From contig CM056720.1 of the NCBI GenBank assembly GCA_029844215.1, positions 33,101,711 through 33,165,710 of the forward strand: a stretch of DNA of 64,000 nt, read 5' to 3'. Both the position numbers and the translations under genes were made by a program. This stretch comes from Przewalskia tangutica. Lineage: Eukaryota; Streptophyta; Magnoliopsida; Solanales; Solanaceae. Of this stretch, positions 46,450 through 58,845 are shown piece after piece. The stretch's first letter is position 1; the number at the start of each line of letters is the position of its first letter. The notes under the pieces were generated by a model that had not been told where the DNA came from, did no database searches, and saw only the letters and a program-made list of their open reading frames with translations.

Positions 46450-49400
46450 TGTCACGACCCGTTCCGGGGCCCGTGACTGGTGCCTTACCCCGGGCACCCT
46501 AGTGATACAACATCAGAGTAATCAGCGGAACATAAAGACAATACATGAAACCAATGTAATAAGACAGTGAAATAAGAAGACAGGCTAACCAAAAACGGTT
46601 ACCGTCAGTATATATAAATAACAATTTTGAACAGTTACATCCCTTTCCACCACTCTGCCCATGCGATTACTCTGCACCTCTAAGAATGATATGACAACAA
46701 CGGGACGGGGCCCCATCATACCACGAATGGCACCTACAATCAGCGGGGACTATACCAAGATAAGCCTCGGAGGAACGGAGCTTCCCAAACGCTGAATCGT
46801 GACCCTAAGGCGAGGATCAACGGCCAGTGTACCTTTACTGCGGCATGAACGCACCGGCGAGGTCGATAACAGTACCAAGTATGTGAAACATGAAGAGACT
46901 GTAAATGAACTCATAGTAGTCTATAGAAAGCAGGAGACATGTATGATAACCAAACTACGATTCGCGATAAATAAGCGATCATGTCTAGTCGGGACTCACG
47001 CCTCCAAGTCATCACTCCGATATAACAATGGGTCTCACGCCCACAACATCAATCATGCGTGGAATACCTTCCTCACTGCCGATCGATGATAGAAAAGCAC
47101 CAAGGAATACACATGAGCAGCAGTCCCACTGTGTCCAAATAAAACGATGCAGGTAAATGCGAAGGCATAGCCGTCTACTAACACCCAGTACTAACAAGGT
47201 CATAAAGCGTATCATGATATCTGTCTGACCGTCGCATGATCAAAGCCGGTCGCCGCTCGCAATATCAAATGTGCGCGTCTAGCCTGGAACTCCCCGCACT
47301 CGCATAGGCCGCCTCATAGGCCCGCATGAGGTATAACTCCGCACGAGGGTAGCTACTCCCGGCGTCGTCCTGGACTCGCGATCGCATAGCCACATAGACC
47401 GCATGACCATAAAGGCCGCACACTAACACGGAACTCGTAGCTCCGCATAGGCCCCCAGGACCCGCATGAGGTATTCTCGAATCATGGTCCCAGACCGCCT
47501 GAGTCTACCCCGCATCGGAGGGCAGCTTAACCCCCGGAAACACGGTGAGTGGTATAATACCAACATAACGATTTATCGTTTAAACAACCTAAGCACAATC
47601 GAGGAAAACCCTTTACACAAACATCACGAATACTAACACACGTAGCGTCCTAATATGATTACTTATCAAATCAACACGAAGGTATTACAAGGCTATCACA
47701 AACCAACACAATCGATTATACACACAAGGTACATTCTATTATATGATTAACAAGATCGAGTATCTATTCCCAAAGTACTTCATACATTATCTTTTAAAAG
47801 ATACGTTACGTTTACAAAAGTCACACAATACCCGTAGTATATGAAAACTAGAGTGATTATCTTTTGAAGTAAAGAAAAACACTTCTCTTTGTAAAATCAA
47901 GTAACAACATTATTTCTCAAACGTCCAAGTTTGCCTAATTTCAAATGTTCACGTTTCTTACTTTAGAAAGGTTTCGTAGTTCATAGTCTTATTCATTTAA
48001 GAATATAATTCTCTTTTAAACTATCTGAGAAACATAAGCTTTATATGTGAGTAGGATATTCTTGTTTATAACAATCTTATTACAGCAACCATGATCTAGG
48101 AAATATCATTTTGTCTCATCTTAGCTTTTATGCAGATGGAAGTTTCTACTGGTTTTAATAATACTTAATCTGTCAAAACATTTCCTTTTATTAACGCTGC
48201 AGTGGTTTGTCGATACACATTCTGATTTCCGAAATCAGTAAAACATTCTTAAGCCGTTATTACCTAACTTCCCATAAAGCTAGTATAACTCTTAAGTTTT
48301 CAAAAACCAAGTATTACTTCTTCTTTCGAAATGATTCAAAAATCTTTTGAAATACTTCAAGTTCTTTATTAACACATAATAAGCCGCTTATAGTTCAAAT
48401 CGGTTACCTTTTAAAACCACAAGTATTTTCTTACCAACATAAGGTCATTATAACCAACTTCCCATAAAGCCGTTATAACACTTTATGTTTTAAACCAATC
48501 AAATACATTTAGCACATGACGCTCACCGTACTACATAGTTCACACATATCATGCTAGAAGAGATAGGAAGAGGTTCACATACCTCGCGACGAGTATCGAC
48601 TAATAGCAAAACGCTCCAAGTACTTCCAACCGTCGGCTACTCCTTAAGCCAAGTAGATCGCGCCACACGTAGTACTCAACCTATAAGGCCACAAGGCGCT
48701 TATTAACATTTAGACCTCATCGTAGAACTCCTCCTTTATCGAGGCCGGCTACCAAGCCAACCAGGGGGGGGTTATACATCTAACCCGAACGGGTACAATT
48801 CTACTCCACAGAAAAGCTACACAAGTCTACTGTAATACAGTCCTATGTAAAAACAGTTCAGTACTCTTCTTTCGAAAAGGTTTCTTATTATTCAGGCTTA
48901 AGTCAAAAGACATTGCCGATAACAACGTTCAGTTCTATATATAGTATACTTCAACTATATAGTCTAACAATCATGTAATTTCCAATTACAATAGAGGGAC
49001 AAAATATTTACCTCGATAAGCCCATAATTATCCAAGTTATAATGTCGATCTGAGCAAGGTTTAGCTCTACTCGTGCGCTCAGGCCGCTCCAAACAACCCT
49101 TAGAAGTTCTAACCAACTTCTTATTACTCAACTAACTATGGAGATTTTCCTTAGGGTTTCGGTTTGTATTGTGGAAAGTATAATAGTATTTACGGGCTTT
49201 TGTATAAGTATAACCTTAGAATACTACAAGGTATATGGCTAAGGTAATTTGGTCATTATAACAATACTTTTGAGAGTATTTCGACCCCAGGGGGGGGGGT
49301 ATTATACGAAAACAACTAGGCTAGGGGTACCCAGCTGCTGAGAGGGGAAGGGCTCTCGGCGAGGGGAGGAGGCTCTTGGCCGAATTCTACACTAAGGGGA

Positions 49401-49861
49401 GGGAGGAGGATTTAACACTTAGAATTATTTTAGGAATGGATGAAGAAGTCATCAAAGAGGGGGGTATTTATAGCACAAGCCAAAGCCAACCAATGGCCAA
49501 GATCTAGCCAAGTGCATAGCAAGTGTAGGGCAAGATTCACCCGTATGTCCTTAACCAACTAACACACAAAATATCCTACCAACTCCTCATCAATTCGTCC
49601 AAGGTCAGCCTCGCGTCATGATGGGAGGGTGCCAAGTGGCGCCCTCTCATTGGTCCAAAATGTTTCGTCTCTCGGAAAAATCCGCAAAAATTAAAAATGA
49701 CATAGCCGGAATTTTCCCTCCGAAAGCTGTGAAAACGTTTCGTCGAAAAACGACTCTAATCGGGTGTTGTGAACAAATAAATTTCGGCCAAGCCTAATTC
49801 TCAAGTTCAAATTTTCTACGTACGTCCTTACGTACATACTCGGGAAATACGGGGTATAACA
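46450..49861 (-). repeat. E9 5' LTR (3412 bp)
   Basis: Plus strand TGTCACGACCCGTTCCGG to CGGGGTATAACA. Its TATA box is at 49465-49472 (minus). Better preserved than the 3' copy at CAG/CTG triplets. The hairpin site near 48,772 is eroded. No gene. Confidence 0.92.
49465..49472 (-). promoter_or_regulatory. TATA box of E9 5' LTR
   Basis: Minus strand TATAAATA, in GGGG-flanked context like E8 and E10. Confidence 0.65.
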
Positions 49862-50385
49862 CAGGCCGCGGGTTGGCCCGCAACATGGCCCCAACCCGAC
49901 CTACTTAATGCGTCAAGTTCTTGTTTCCTGATTCGGAACAATCTTACCTCTACAGGTCATGAAGGCTACCACTTCCATTTCACACTACCCAGGGACTTAT
50001 CACACAACACATTCTAGGCATAAAATGCACTCCGACAAGGATCACTTGCAAAAACTTGTACTCAAGACGGCCTTACATCTAAGGTCTCAACTGTAATATT
50101 CTAAGGTTCATCATTTTCTCACCCCCAGGCTTACCCTTTTTCACTAAGCATGTTTCTAAGTCACATTTTAGCACCAAGCTATCCGAACATAACACTTAAC
50201 ACATTATCATAACATACAAAACTCTAGATGGTTAAGGATATACCTGAAAATAGGCGGTTTAAAGGACCGCTAAAGCGGAACTTCACCGCGACCTCTAGTG
50301 GCCCGCGCGTGCATGAACATCTGCTGGCTATGGAAGGTGAAGAACCCATGGCCCGACCCAGTAGTCTGTGCTATCCTACCAGCGC
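49862..50385 (-). other. E8 internal non-coding module, 5' part
   Basis: Continues E8 after E9. Shares CGCGGGTTGGCCCGCAACAT and CACACTACCCAGGGACT with E9 (45,030-45,190). No gene. Confidence 0.75.
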
Positions 50386-51552
50386 TACCACAGTGGACAG
50401 TTTCTCCCAAAATGGCCTGTTGGCGCATGTAAAACAAACTCCGGACTAGCACGACACTCACGCGTGGAGTCTACCACGCAGCAGTCCTGGCGAGGTAGGG
50501 GTGGCTTCGGTGGCTAATACCACTGCTCTCCAAAATCTGAACCCCTTGGAGCCACGACTGCTCCTGAATACTCTGGATGCCTTGAAGATTGTGGAGGACC
50601 ACTCTGCACTGGCGGAGTCGCATAACTAGTCTGCTGCTGAGGCGGTCCGCCTCGAAAGTCACCAAAGGACCTGCTTTGTGCGCCTCTTCTGCGACCTTGG
50701 TCATTTCGCCGATTTCTCCGCTCCTCACCCCTAGTGCATAAGCTCGCATACGGGCAATGTCCATGCGGTGAAGAGCTACACCGAACAACTCTCGCTAGGT
50801 AATCATCGAGCCACGTAACATATCGGTGCACTCGATCCTCCATACTAGCCACTAATGCGGGGGCGTCTGGGCAATGAGTCGAACTCCACATTGTACTCCC
50901 GAACCGTACGCCCGTTCTGCCGCAACACCAAAAATCTGTCGGCCCGAGCCCTCCTCATCTGTGGAGGCAAGAAATGTGCAAGAAATGCCCTTGCGAACTC
51001 GTCCCAAATAGCTGGAAGTGCATTCTCTCCCCGGGACAGCTCGTGAATCAAACGATCGGCTGCGGTATCACGCAGCCGATGCGAACCTAGGACCACTGAC
51101 TCGGTCTCCGAAGCCTTGATCACTCTCATGATCCGCTGCAGCTGTCGGATGAACTCCTGCGGATCATCCTCAGGCCTCGACCCGTAGAACTCTGGCGGGC
51201 TACATCTCAGGAAGTCCTGTAGCCTCAAACTATCCGATCTAGGGTGAACCACTGGTGCTCTTTGGGCTGCTGCGTCCGCCTATCTTCATATCGCCACGAC
51301 CGCTCGATGGCGGGCCATCTCCTTGTACCCATCTCATCTGCTCCGGTGTGGGTGGAGGCTCAGTCTTGTAGTCTCAGCAGCCACTGCTGCGGCTCTAAAC
51401 TCTGCTGGTGCTGGCGGTGTCGCAAAACTCGTCGTCTGAAGTACTATCTCAGGTACTGACCGGGCCTGCGCCCTCGTACTCCTCTGTATCCCACTAGCAG
51501 CTCCCTCGGCTGCCTTGCCCGTCTGGGCCTGGGTTGCCTTACGCGGAGGCAT
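50386..51552 (-). pseudogene. E8 gag, frameshifted
   Basis: The best-preserved gag of the short-bodied group. Start at 51552: MPPRKATQAQTGKAAEGAAS. After a frameshift, 51252-50845 gives LQDFLRCSPPEFYGSRPEDD, RQLQRIMRVIKASETESVVL, RAFLAHFLPPQMRRARADRF and GRTVREYNVEFDSL, the capsid domain. After another shift, 50891-50514 gives LVASMEDRVHRYVTWLDDYL and the basic Q/G/R-rich linker QQQTSYATPPVQSGPPQSS. A knuckle with a shifted frame (CFTC...GHF...NCP) lies near 50,395-50,435. Gag builds the particle. Broken by at least three indels. No protease or reverse transcriptase follows. Confidence 0.87.
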
Positions 51553-51554
51553 AA

Positions 51555-51566
51555 CTGGTAAAGGAA
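51555..51566 (-). promoter_or_regulatory. Splice-acceptor-like site before E8 gag start
   Basis: Minus strand CCTTTACCAG, then TT and ATG (51552-51550), the same layout as E4 and E10. Confidence 0.4.
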
Positions 51567-51733
51567 AGGAATACGTCAGAGGGTTCAACTCATCACTCTA
51601 AGGCACGATCTCGGAATGAGAAGAATGAAACCAATCCTAAATGTCCTATAGCCTCACGATTATAGATGTGGTGCACAACACACCGATAATCAAGACTACT
51701 AGACACGGTGCGTAGACACTTTCAGAGATTAAG

Positions 51734-51745
51734 CGCTCGATACCA
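51734..51745 (-). other. E8 primer binding site, altered
   Basis: Minus strand TGGTATCGAGCG, the same altered form as E10. Confidence 0.82.
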
Positions 51746-51749
51746 CTTT

Positions 51750-54700
51750 TGTCACGACCGAACCGGGCGTGGTCGTGCCTACCGGGCACCTAGTGATATA
51801 ATCATCGAGAGAAAATCAGCGGAAATAAAAACATGAACATGAATTAAGAGACAAAATAAATAAGCAGGCCAACCAAGCGATTGTCTTCATCATATATACA
51901 TAAATACCGACAGTTATCCTTTTTACAAACCACCCCTGATTATTCTGAGACCTCTAAGATTTATACAACAACTATGACGGGACGGGCCCGCCATACCACA
52001 GAATGTACAGGACCTACGGACTCGGGTAACATACAAAGATAAGCCTCGAAGAACGGAGCTTCAATCTGCTGAAAGGTGATCCTAAAGCGGGGATCGGCAA
52101 AGATGTACCTCTACTGCGGCGTGAGCGGCCAGAAGGAGTCGATCTGGCAAGTACCAAGTATGTGAAACTGTAAAATACTGTAAACGAAATCATAGCAGTC
52201 TATATAAAGCAGGAGACATGTATGATAACCAAACTACAGTACACAACATATAACTAGTCATATCAAGTCAGGGACTCACGCCCTCCAAATCATCACTCGT
52301 GCCCGTGGAATTCCTTCCTCATGGCGATCATGATATGATAACAATAAGACAGCAATCAAAGGAGCATACGTGCGCTACGCATCGTGTCGGTATGTCCAAG
52401 GAAACACTAAGACAACATTCCAAATGGAAGCATACGTGCTCTACGCATCGTGTCGGTATGTCGAAGAAACAATAAGACAAAGATTCCAAATAGAAGCATA
52501 CGTGCGCTCGCGTCGTGTCGGTATGTCCAAAGGAACAACAAGGCGTCAATCAAAATGGAAGCATGCGTGCGCTACGCGTCGTGTCGGTATGTCCAAAGTG
52601 ATTAGCAAAAGTAACACTATCAGCGAGGAGCGTGCGTGGAATTTCTCCGTCGGCTGTACGCGTCCAAATAAGTTCTCAACAAGTCAAACGACCCTCCATC
52701 GAGAGACGCGGTAGTATAGAAATACAATTCTTGCACAACAAAGGCTATCACAACAAGCATAGGCAAGTTTCATAACAACAAGCATAGGCAAGCTTCACTA
52801 CAACAAGCATAGGCAAGTTTCACAACCACAAGCATAGGCAAGTTATACACAACTGACTCGAGTACTTTCATTTTATGCCAAAGTCCGGGTTTTAACCCTA
52901 AAGTACTACGTAAGTTAAATTCCTTTTTAAGAGATCTATTCCTTTTATAAAAGTCACCCGTTACCCGTAGTATAAAAATAGAGTGACTTACATCTTTTAA
53001 GTAAACCAATACAACTTCCATACTTTTCCTTTTTAAAACCAAAATTAGGGCAATGTCATGCCTTCTTTGTTGGACCAAAATACTTCTCTTTTTAAAGTCA
53101 ATTTACCACATTAAAACCAATGATAAAAATCCTTCTTTTGTTCTCATAAAGTCGTTATAACTAACTTCTCATAAAGCTGTTATAACACTTTATGTTTTAA
53201 ACCAATTTAAGACAAAACAATGCCTTTCTTTTCCCTAGAGTTCCAGTTTGCCTAATTTCAATTACTCAAGTCTCTTTACTTTAGAAAAGTTTCATAGTTC
53301 GATGTCTTAATTTCCTTTAAACCAATTGAGTAACATATGCCATAGGCGAGTAGGTTATTCTTGTTCATAAATCTTATTTAAGCAGCCATGATCTAGGAAA
53401 TGTAATATCATTTTGTCTCATCTTAGCTTCTATGCGGATGGAGGTTTCTACTGGTTTTAATAATACTTTTTATTCAATACATTTCCTTTATTAGCTGCGA
53501 TGGTTTGTCGATACTCATTCGATTTCGAAATCAAGAAACATTATTCCTTTTAAAACCAAGTACTCATTACTCACGAATGAGGTTTCACACAAACATCCCT
53601 ATTAAGTCAAGTCTCTTATCTTTTAAGAATAAGTCTCTTAACTTCTAAACCATTAAACCATTCTTTTTATCCTTCTTAAGACGTTACACCTAACTTCTCA
53701 TAAAGCTGGTATAACTCTTATGTTTTCAAACGAAGTATACACTTCTTTCAAAAAGATTTCTTAATCTATTAGAATACTTGAGGTTCTTTTACATCAAGTC
53801 GGTTATAAGTCAAATCGCTTATCTTTTAAAAACCACAAAGCATTTCTCATTTACATAGAAATTTGTTATAACGACTTCCCATAAAGCCGTTATAACACTT
53901 TATGTTTAAAGACAATCAAATACATTTAACACGTATGCGTCTACCGTACTACATAGTTATACACATATCATGCTAGAAACGGATAGGAAGAGGTTCACAT
54001 ACCTCGCGACGATTATCGACTAATAGCAAAGCGCTCCAAGTTCCTCAAACCGTCGGCTACACTTTAAGCCAAGCGGATCACTCCACGTAGTACTTGACCT
54101 ATAGAGGCCAAAGGCGCCCATTAACATCTTTAGATCGGCGTAGAATATTCTACAGAAAATTCGTGACCTCCCACGGCGGCGTAATTCTCCTCCTCTATCG
54201 AGGCGGCTACCAAGCCAACCAGGGGGTTTCGCCTAACCTGGCGTGTACAATTCTACTTCACAAGAATGCTATACAAGTCTCATGTCTGATCCTATGTAAT
54301 TCTGATTCGATTCTCTTCTTTAAATTGGGCTTAAGTCAAAAGACATTGCGCACAATTATAATCAGTTATATATATAGTATACTTCAACCATATATTCCTC
54401 TGACATGTAATTTCCAATTACAACAGGAGTCAAGAGTGTTTACCTCGATAAGCCCAAAATTATCCGAGTTTAAATGTCGATCCCGAGCAAGGTTTAGCTC
54501 ACTCTGCAGGCGCTCCAACCCGCTCCAAACAACCCTTAGAAGTGCTAACCAACTTCTACCTAAATACTTCAACTAACCATAAAGATTTCCTTAGGGTTTC
54601 GTTTAGAGGGTACTAGGAAGGATAATGGTATTTTCTGGGCTTTTGTATAAGTGTAACCTTGGGAATACTACAAGGTATTTGGGCCAAGGTTTTTGGGCAT

Positions 54701-55361
54701 TATAACAATACTAGGAGAGTATTTCTATACCATAAAAAGGGGGGTATTATACGAAAACAACTAGGCTAGGGGGGGGGGTGTACCCCACGGCCAAGCCTCT
54801 ACAAAGGGGAGGAGGCCTGCGGCCAAAGCTTCACAAGGGAGGAGGGGCTTTGGACGAAGCAAACAAGAGGGAGGGAGTAGTGTGAGACTTAGAAAGATTG
54901 CTCAAGTTTGGATGAAGAAAGTCTTCAACTTAGAGGGGTATTTATAGGTCAAGGAATGGCCAATCAATGGCCAAGATGAAGACAAGTGTGGTGCAAGTGT
55001 AGGGCTAGATTTCAACCATGTGGACCTTATCCATCTACCACACCAACTTGCACAAATATCCTACCTAACCAAAGGCACAAAAAACGTGCCCTTGACTTGC
55101 CCTTGCCGTCCACTTGCTCCCAATGTGAGGGTGACACATGTCACCCTCCCGTTGGTCCAAAATGTTTCGTCTCTCGGAAAAATCCGTAAAAATTATTAAT
55201 GACATAGCCGGAATTTTCCCTACGAAAGCTGTGGAAACGTTTCGTCGAAAAACGACTCTTTTTGGCACTTGTGTACAAATTTCGAAACTATGCTTACTTT
55301 AAGGCTCAAATTATAATACGTACGCCCTCACGTACATACTCTGGAAATACGGGGTATAACA
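51750..55361 (-). repeat. E8 5' LTR (3612 bp)
   Basis: Plus strand TGTCACGACCGAACCGGG to CGGGGTATAACA. Arrays of 70 bp (about 52,360-52,600) and 25 bp (about 52,757-52,835). Donor-like TATCGAG|GTAAAC at 54441-54447 (minus), TATA (54939-54946), palindrome GGGTGACACATGTCACCC (55129-55146). No gene; the 54,094-54,576 frame has no recognisable content. Confidence 0.93.
54939..54946 (-). promoter_or_regulatory. TATA box of E8 5' LTR
   Basis: Minus strand TATAAATA in CCTATAAATACCCC. Confidence 0.68.
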
Positions 55362-55366
55362 TATGA
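55362..55366. other. Target-site duplication TATGA, right of E8
   Basis: Identical to 27003-27007. Removing E8 rejoins ...CCCACATATGA with ATACAGACCTC, the E4-type LTR order. Confidence 0.92.
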
Positions 55367-58300
55367 ATACAGACCTCTAAGAGTTATACTGAACTATGAC
55401 GGGACAAGGCCCCGCCGTACCCATAAATGTACAAAAGCCTGTACTGAAGGAACTCATACCAAAAAGATAACTCCCGAACAGAAGGAGCTATCCAAAACTC
55501 TGAGCAGGGTCCTACACCTGCCGATCACCAAACAGCGTACCTAAACCTGCGGCATGAACGCAGCCCCCCGAAGGAGGTCAGTACGAAGAATGTACCAAGT
55601 ATGTGAAACAAGAAAATCGTAAGTGAAACCATAATGATCTATATAAAGCAGAGACATGTATGATAACCAAACTACGATTCACAATATATAGCGATCCGTC
55701 AAGTCAGGGACTCATGCCCTCCAAGTCATCACTCAAAATATAACCATGGGTCTCACGCCCACAACATCAATCGTGCCCGTGGAATTCCTTCCTCATATCG
55801 GCGATCCATGGTAGAACAACACCAGAGTACACATGACACGAGTCCACGCGTGTCATAAACCGTCTGAAGCAATCTGAAGGCTAACTACCAGGTACCAAAG
55901 TCGCATCATCAACTGACCGGGGCAAGTACGAAAGCCAACTATCAGATACCAAAGTCGTACTAACAATACCATACAACTAAACCACGAAGCTGACATGGGG
56001 CAAGTACGAAAGTCGACTACCAGGTACCAGTAGTGTCACGTGGTGGCCGGGGCAAGTCTGAGCTAACTACGGTACCAGTGCAGCGTGTCACGAGACCGTC
56101 ACTAAACCGAGCAGGGCAAGTCACGAAGGCTAACTACAGTACGAGGCGAATCGACCACGAGGCGGGGCAAGTCGAAAGCCAACCACGGATACCAAGGCGA
56201 ATCGGTAAAACCTCATGGATAGCTAGTCCATGGAACAAAATCCTAATGGAACCATACCGTGGGCCAACGTGTCGATGGGTCCATCAATCAAAACAACATG
56301 GCCAGGCCTCGTGAGACGCGGTAACATAAGGATACAACACTTGCACAACAAGGCTATCACACGCAAACATAGGCAAGTCACACACAACTCGAGTACTTTC
56401 TTTTTTATGTCAAAGTCCGGTTTTAACCCCAAAGTACTACATACATTAATCCTTTCAAAAAGATCTCTTTTTACGTAAAACAACTCGATACTATTATCCG
56501 TAGTACCAAACACGTTCATGTTTAAATCAAGTACTTTATACTTTTTAAACCAAGTGGCTTACACTTTTTAAAACGATGCCAAGTATACTTTTAAAACCCA
56601 AGTAACTAACTCTTTTAAGATCAAGGTACTCCTACCTTTTAAAACCAAGCCACTTATATTTTTCTCATCAAGAAAAGTTCGATATTTGAAAATAAGTTAC
56701 TTATACTTTTAAACTCAAGTTACTTCTCTTTTCCCAAAATCAAGTTACCATTTTAAATCCAATAATAAAACCATTCTTTTGTTTTCATAAAGTCGTTATA
56801 ACTAACTTACCATAAAGCTATTATAACACTTTATGTTTTAAACAAATTTAAGACAAGACCATGCCTTTCTTTTAAACCAAAACACTTCAAATTCTTAAGT
56901 CTCTTTTCTTTTAGAAATCAAGTTCCTCCCACTTTTAAACCTCAAGTAACTCACACCTTTTAAAACAAGTTACTTCTCTTTAAATCATGTCATTTCTCCT
57001 CTTTTTAAAACAATTAAGTAAATCACTCATTTGACTTTCCTAAAGTCATTATAATGACCTTTAGGTTTTGGAACTAAGGCACTAGCCAAAAGATTTGGAA
57101 ATCACTTCCTTTTCAAGACTCTATGTACTTTACGTAAAATACTTCCACTCTTTAAGAATCCAAACTTCACTAAGGCAATGGATTATACAACTTACAATTT
57201 AAACATCAAAGTATAATCAAGGAAGTACATAGAACAAATTCTATTTTAGGCAAACCAAATACAACCAAGGAATGGATCATTTAAGGAGTAGGACGTACTT
57301 TCTTGATCTTAAGGAATCATGCTAGAAGAGGAGATAGTTCACATACCTTTTCGGCTAAATCCACAAGCTAAGCTGAATACGCCGTACGTAGAAGTGTCAA
57401 CCTATAATGGTCACAACAAGACTATCAACTCCTAGTCTCTAACATAGAATAATACTAAGTATACGGTCTCTAATTCTACGGAAAATCGGGCAGCACTTCC
57501 TTTGTTTCTACTCACTTTGCCACCTTTTTCAAGGTCGAATACAATAACCAACACGCCACATTTGAGGCTCAAAACAACAACCAAACCAAAGGGGATTACA
57601 CGCCTTACAATACGTGTAAAATTCCGCCCCACAATTAATACGAAGTAGTTAATGTTCACTAGCCATTCTCGGCCAACTTACAACCACAATTCAAAGTCTT
57701 TTCCAATACTTTTCCAAATCCAAGTTCTAAGGTCTAACATGTTATATAGTTATAAACAACTTCAACAACTACAATTTCCTTCTTTATACAACATGCGACG
57801 ACTTAAACTAATAATCGACTTGAATTGTAATCTTAAGGCTAAACATGCTAGTTTTCGGATTAGGGTTCCAATAGCCAATATACTTATCAAACTTCATACA
57901 ATATAACTCATGCTTGATAATATCCATAGCTACAATCAATAAGTAAACTTAATTGCTAAACGACAAATTTTATACCTTTCCAAGCCCTTAAAAGTTCCAA
58001 GATTCCAAGTCGCGCCTTAGCAAATTCTTAGCTCCTTTCCTTAAGTTCCAATCCGCTCCAAGCACTCCTAAGAAGCCTATGAAGAACCCATCTTCAAGTT
58101 CCAACTTCAAAGTTGAAGAACTCCTTAAGTTTCCGCCTTGCGACTAATACGAAAACGTCGTTTTTCCGAAATATTTCTATTGAGATATCCTTATAAAACC
58201 CTTAGGGACCTTGGGTTTAAGTCTTGTGGCTAATGGATCAAAACTACAAATTTTTGTCTTCCTAAATGGCACAAAGCCGAGAGCTCAATGAAGCACAACA

Positions 58301-58845
58301 ATGCTCTCTAAATTTTTCTAAGTGTTAAAAGCCAAGTCTTGCACTAGCTATGTATATATAACACATTGGAGGGTCAAGACTTAAATAAATGTGAGGCTAG
58401 GATGAGTTTCACTTGGATCAAGCCTAGGTGGACAAGTTGACTTGTCAACAATATCAAGCTTTGGAAGACTTATCTTCTACCATGGTCATTGACCATTTTG
58501 CCCTTACACAATTCGACCAAGACATGTGGAAGGAGTGCCACGTGTCGCCTTCTCATTCGTCCATAAAATTCCATAACCCTCGTGGGCCCCACAAAAAATG
58601 TAAAATTCCTCGGGTGGGCCCCGCGTGACCAAATCCGTAAAAATAAATTTCCATAACGTTAAAAAATCCCATATTCCTCAAATAATACATTTTGAGAATC
58701 CAATTCTCAACAACGAACATTTTTCCTTACCGACGTTCGGAAGTTTTTCCGCCGGAAAAACAATTCTTCCTTTCGTACCAATTTCCAAGTCTTGATTCCT
58801 TACGTATATTATCTTATACATGTACTGGACTTACGGGGTGTAACA
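55367..58845 (-). repeat. E7 solo LTR, main piece
   Basis: Continues E7 after E8. Contains GGGCAAGTACGAAAGCC repeats (55,900-56,200), the conserved hairpin (57596-57619), GTATGTGAACT donor-like site (57,338-57,348, minus), a G-box (58539-58544) and GTGGGCCCCAC-type boxes near 58,583 and 58,614. Ends at ACGGGGTGTAACA, where E6 gag resumes. No gene. Confidence 0.88.
58539..58544. promoter_or_regulatory. G-box CACGTG in E7 LTR
   Basis: In GTGCCACGTGTCGCC; same place in the LTR as in E3 and E6. Confidence 0.45.

Larger units (their letters stand above)
31192..49861 (-). mobile_element. E9: short-bodied Tekay-like element split by E10
   Basis: 3' LTR 31192-34573, polypurine tract 34574-34586, internal 34587-35106 and 44343-46449, 5' LTR 46450-49861. 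The left terminus is TATCACGACCCG, one change from TGTCACG. Without E10 it is about 9.4 kb with a 2.6-kb internal region: gag remnants near the primer site, a non-coding stretch, then an integrase C-terminal piece cut by E10. No clear target duplication (AGCGG left, CAGGC right), but the flanking E8 module is rejoined when E9 is removed. Confidence 0.88.
27008..55361 (-). mobile_element. E8: gag-only Tekay-like element split by E9
   Basis: 3' LTR 27008-30609, polypurine tract 30610-30621, internal 30622-31191 and 49862-51749, 5' LTR 51750-55361. Perfect target duplication TATGA at 27003-27007 and 55362-55366. Without E9 the element is about 9.7 kb with a 2.5-kb internal region: gag on the minus strand (51552 down to about 50,390) and non-coding module, no pol. 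E9 is inserted in the non-coding module. Confidence 0.94.
26815..58845 (-). mobile_element. E7: solo LTR inside E6 gag, itself split by E8
   Basis: Visible as 26815-27007 and 55367-58845, about 3.67 kb of LTR once E8 and its target duplication are removed. The left end TATCACGCCCGAACC is a slightly changed TGTCACG terminus; the right end is CTTACGGGGTGTAACA. Only one LTR and no internal region are present, so it is a solo LTR. Target duplication is poor (CATCT at 26809-26813 against CATGC at 58846-58850). The gag sequence on both sides fits exactly. Closest to the E4 LTR in this window. Confidence 0.87.

Noticed and set aside
31187..49866. A 5-bp target duplication for E9
   Set aside because: AGCGG and CAGGC do not match; the flanking E8 sequence rejoins plausibly but I cannot claim a duplication.
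54094..54576. 160-codon plus-strand frame
   Set aside because: Antisense to E8 LTR leader; no start context or family resemblance, and the partner LTR does not keep it open.
26815..58845. Inverted segmental duplication or assembly chimera as the reason for mirrored LTR order
   Set aside because: Target duplications (TATGA, ATATA), primer sites and polypurine tracts sit at the expected ends, so stepwise nested insertion explains the mirror layout better.
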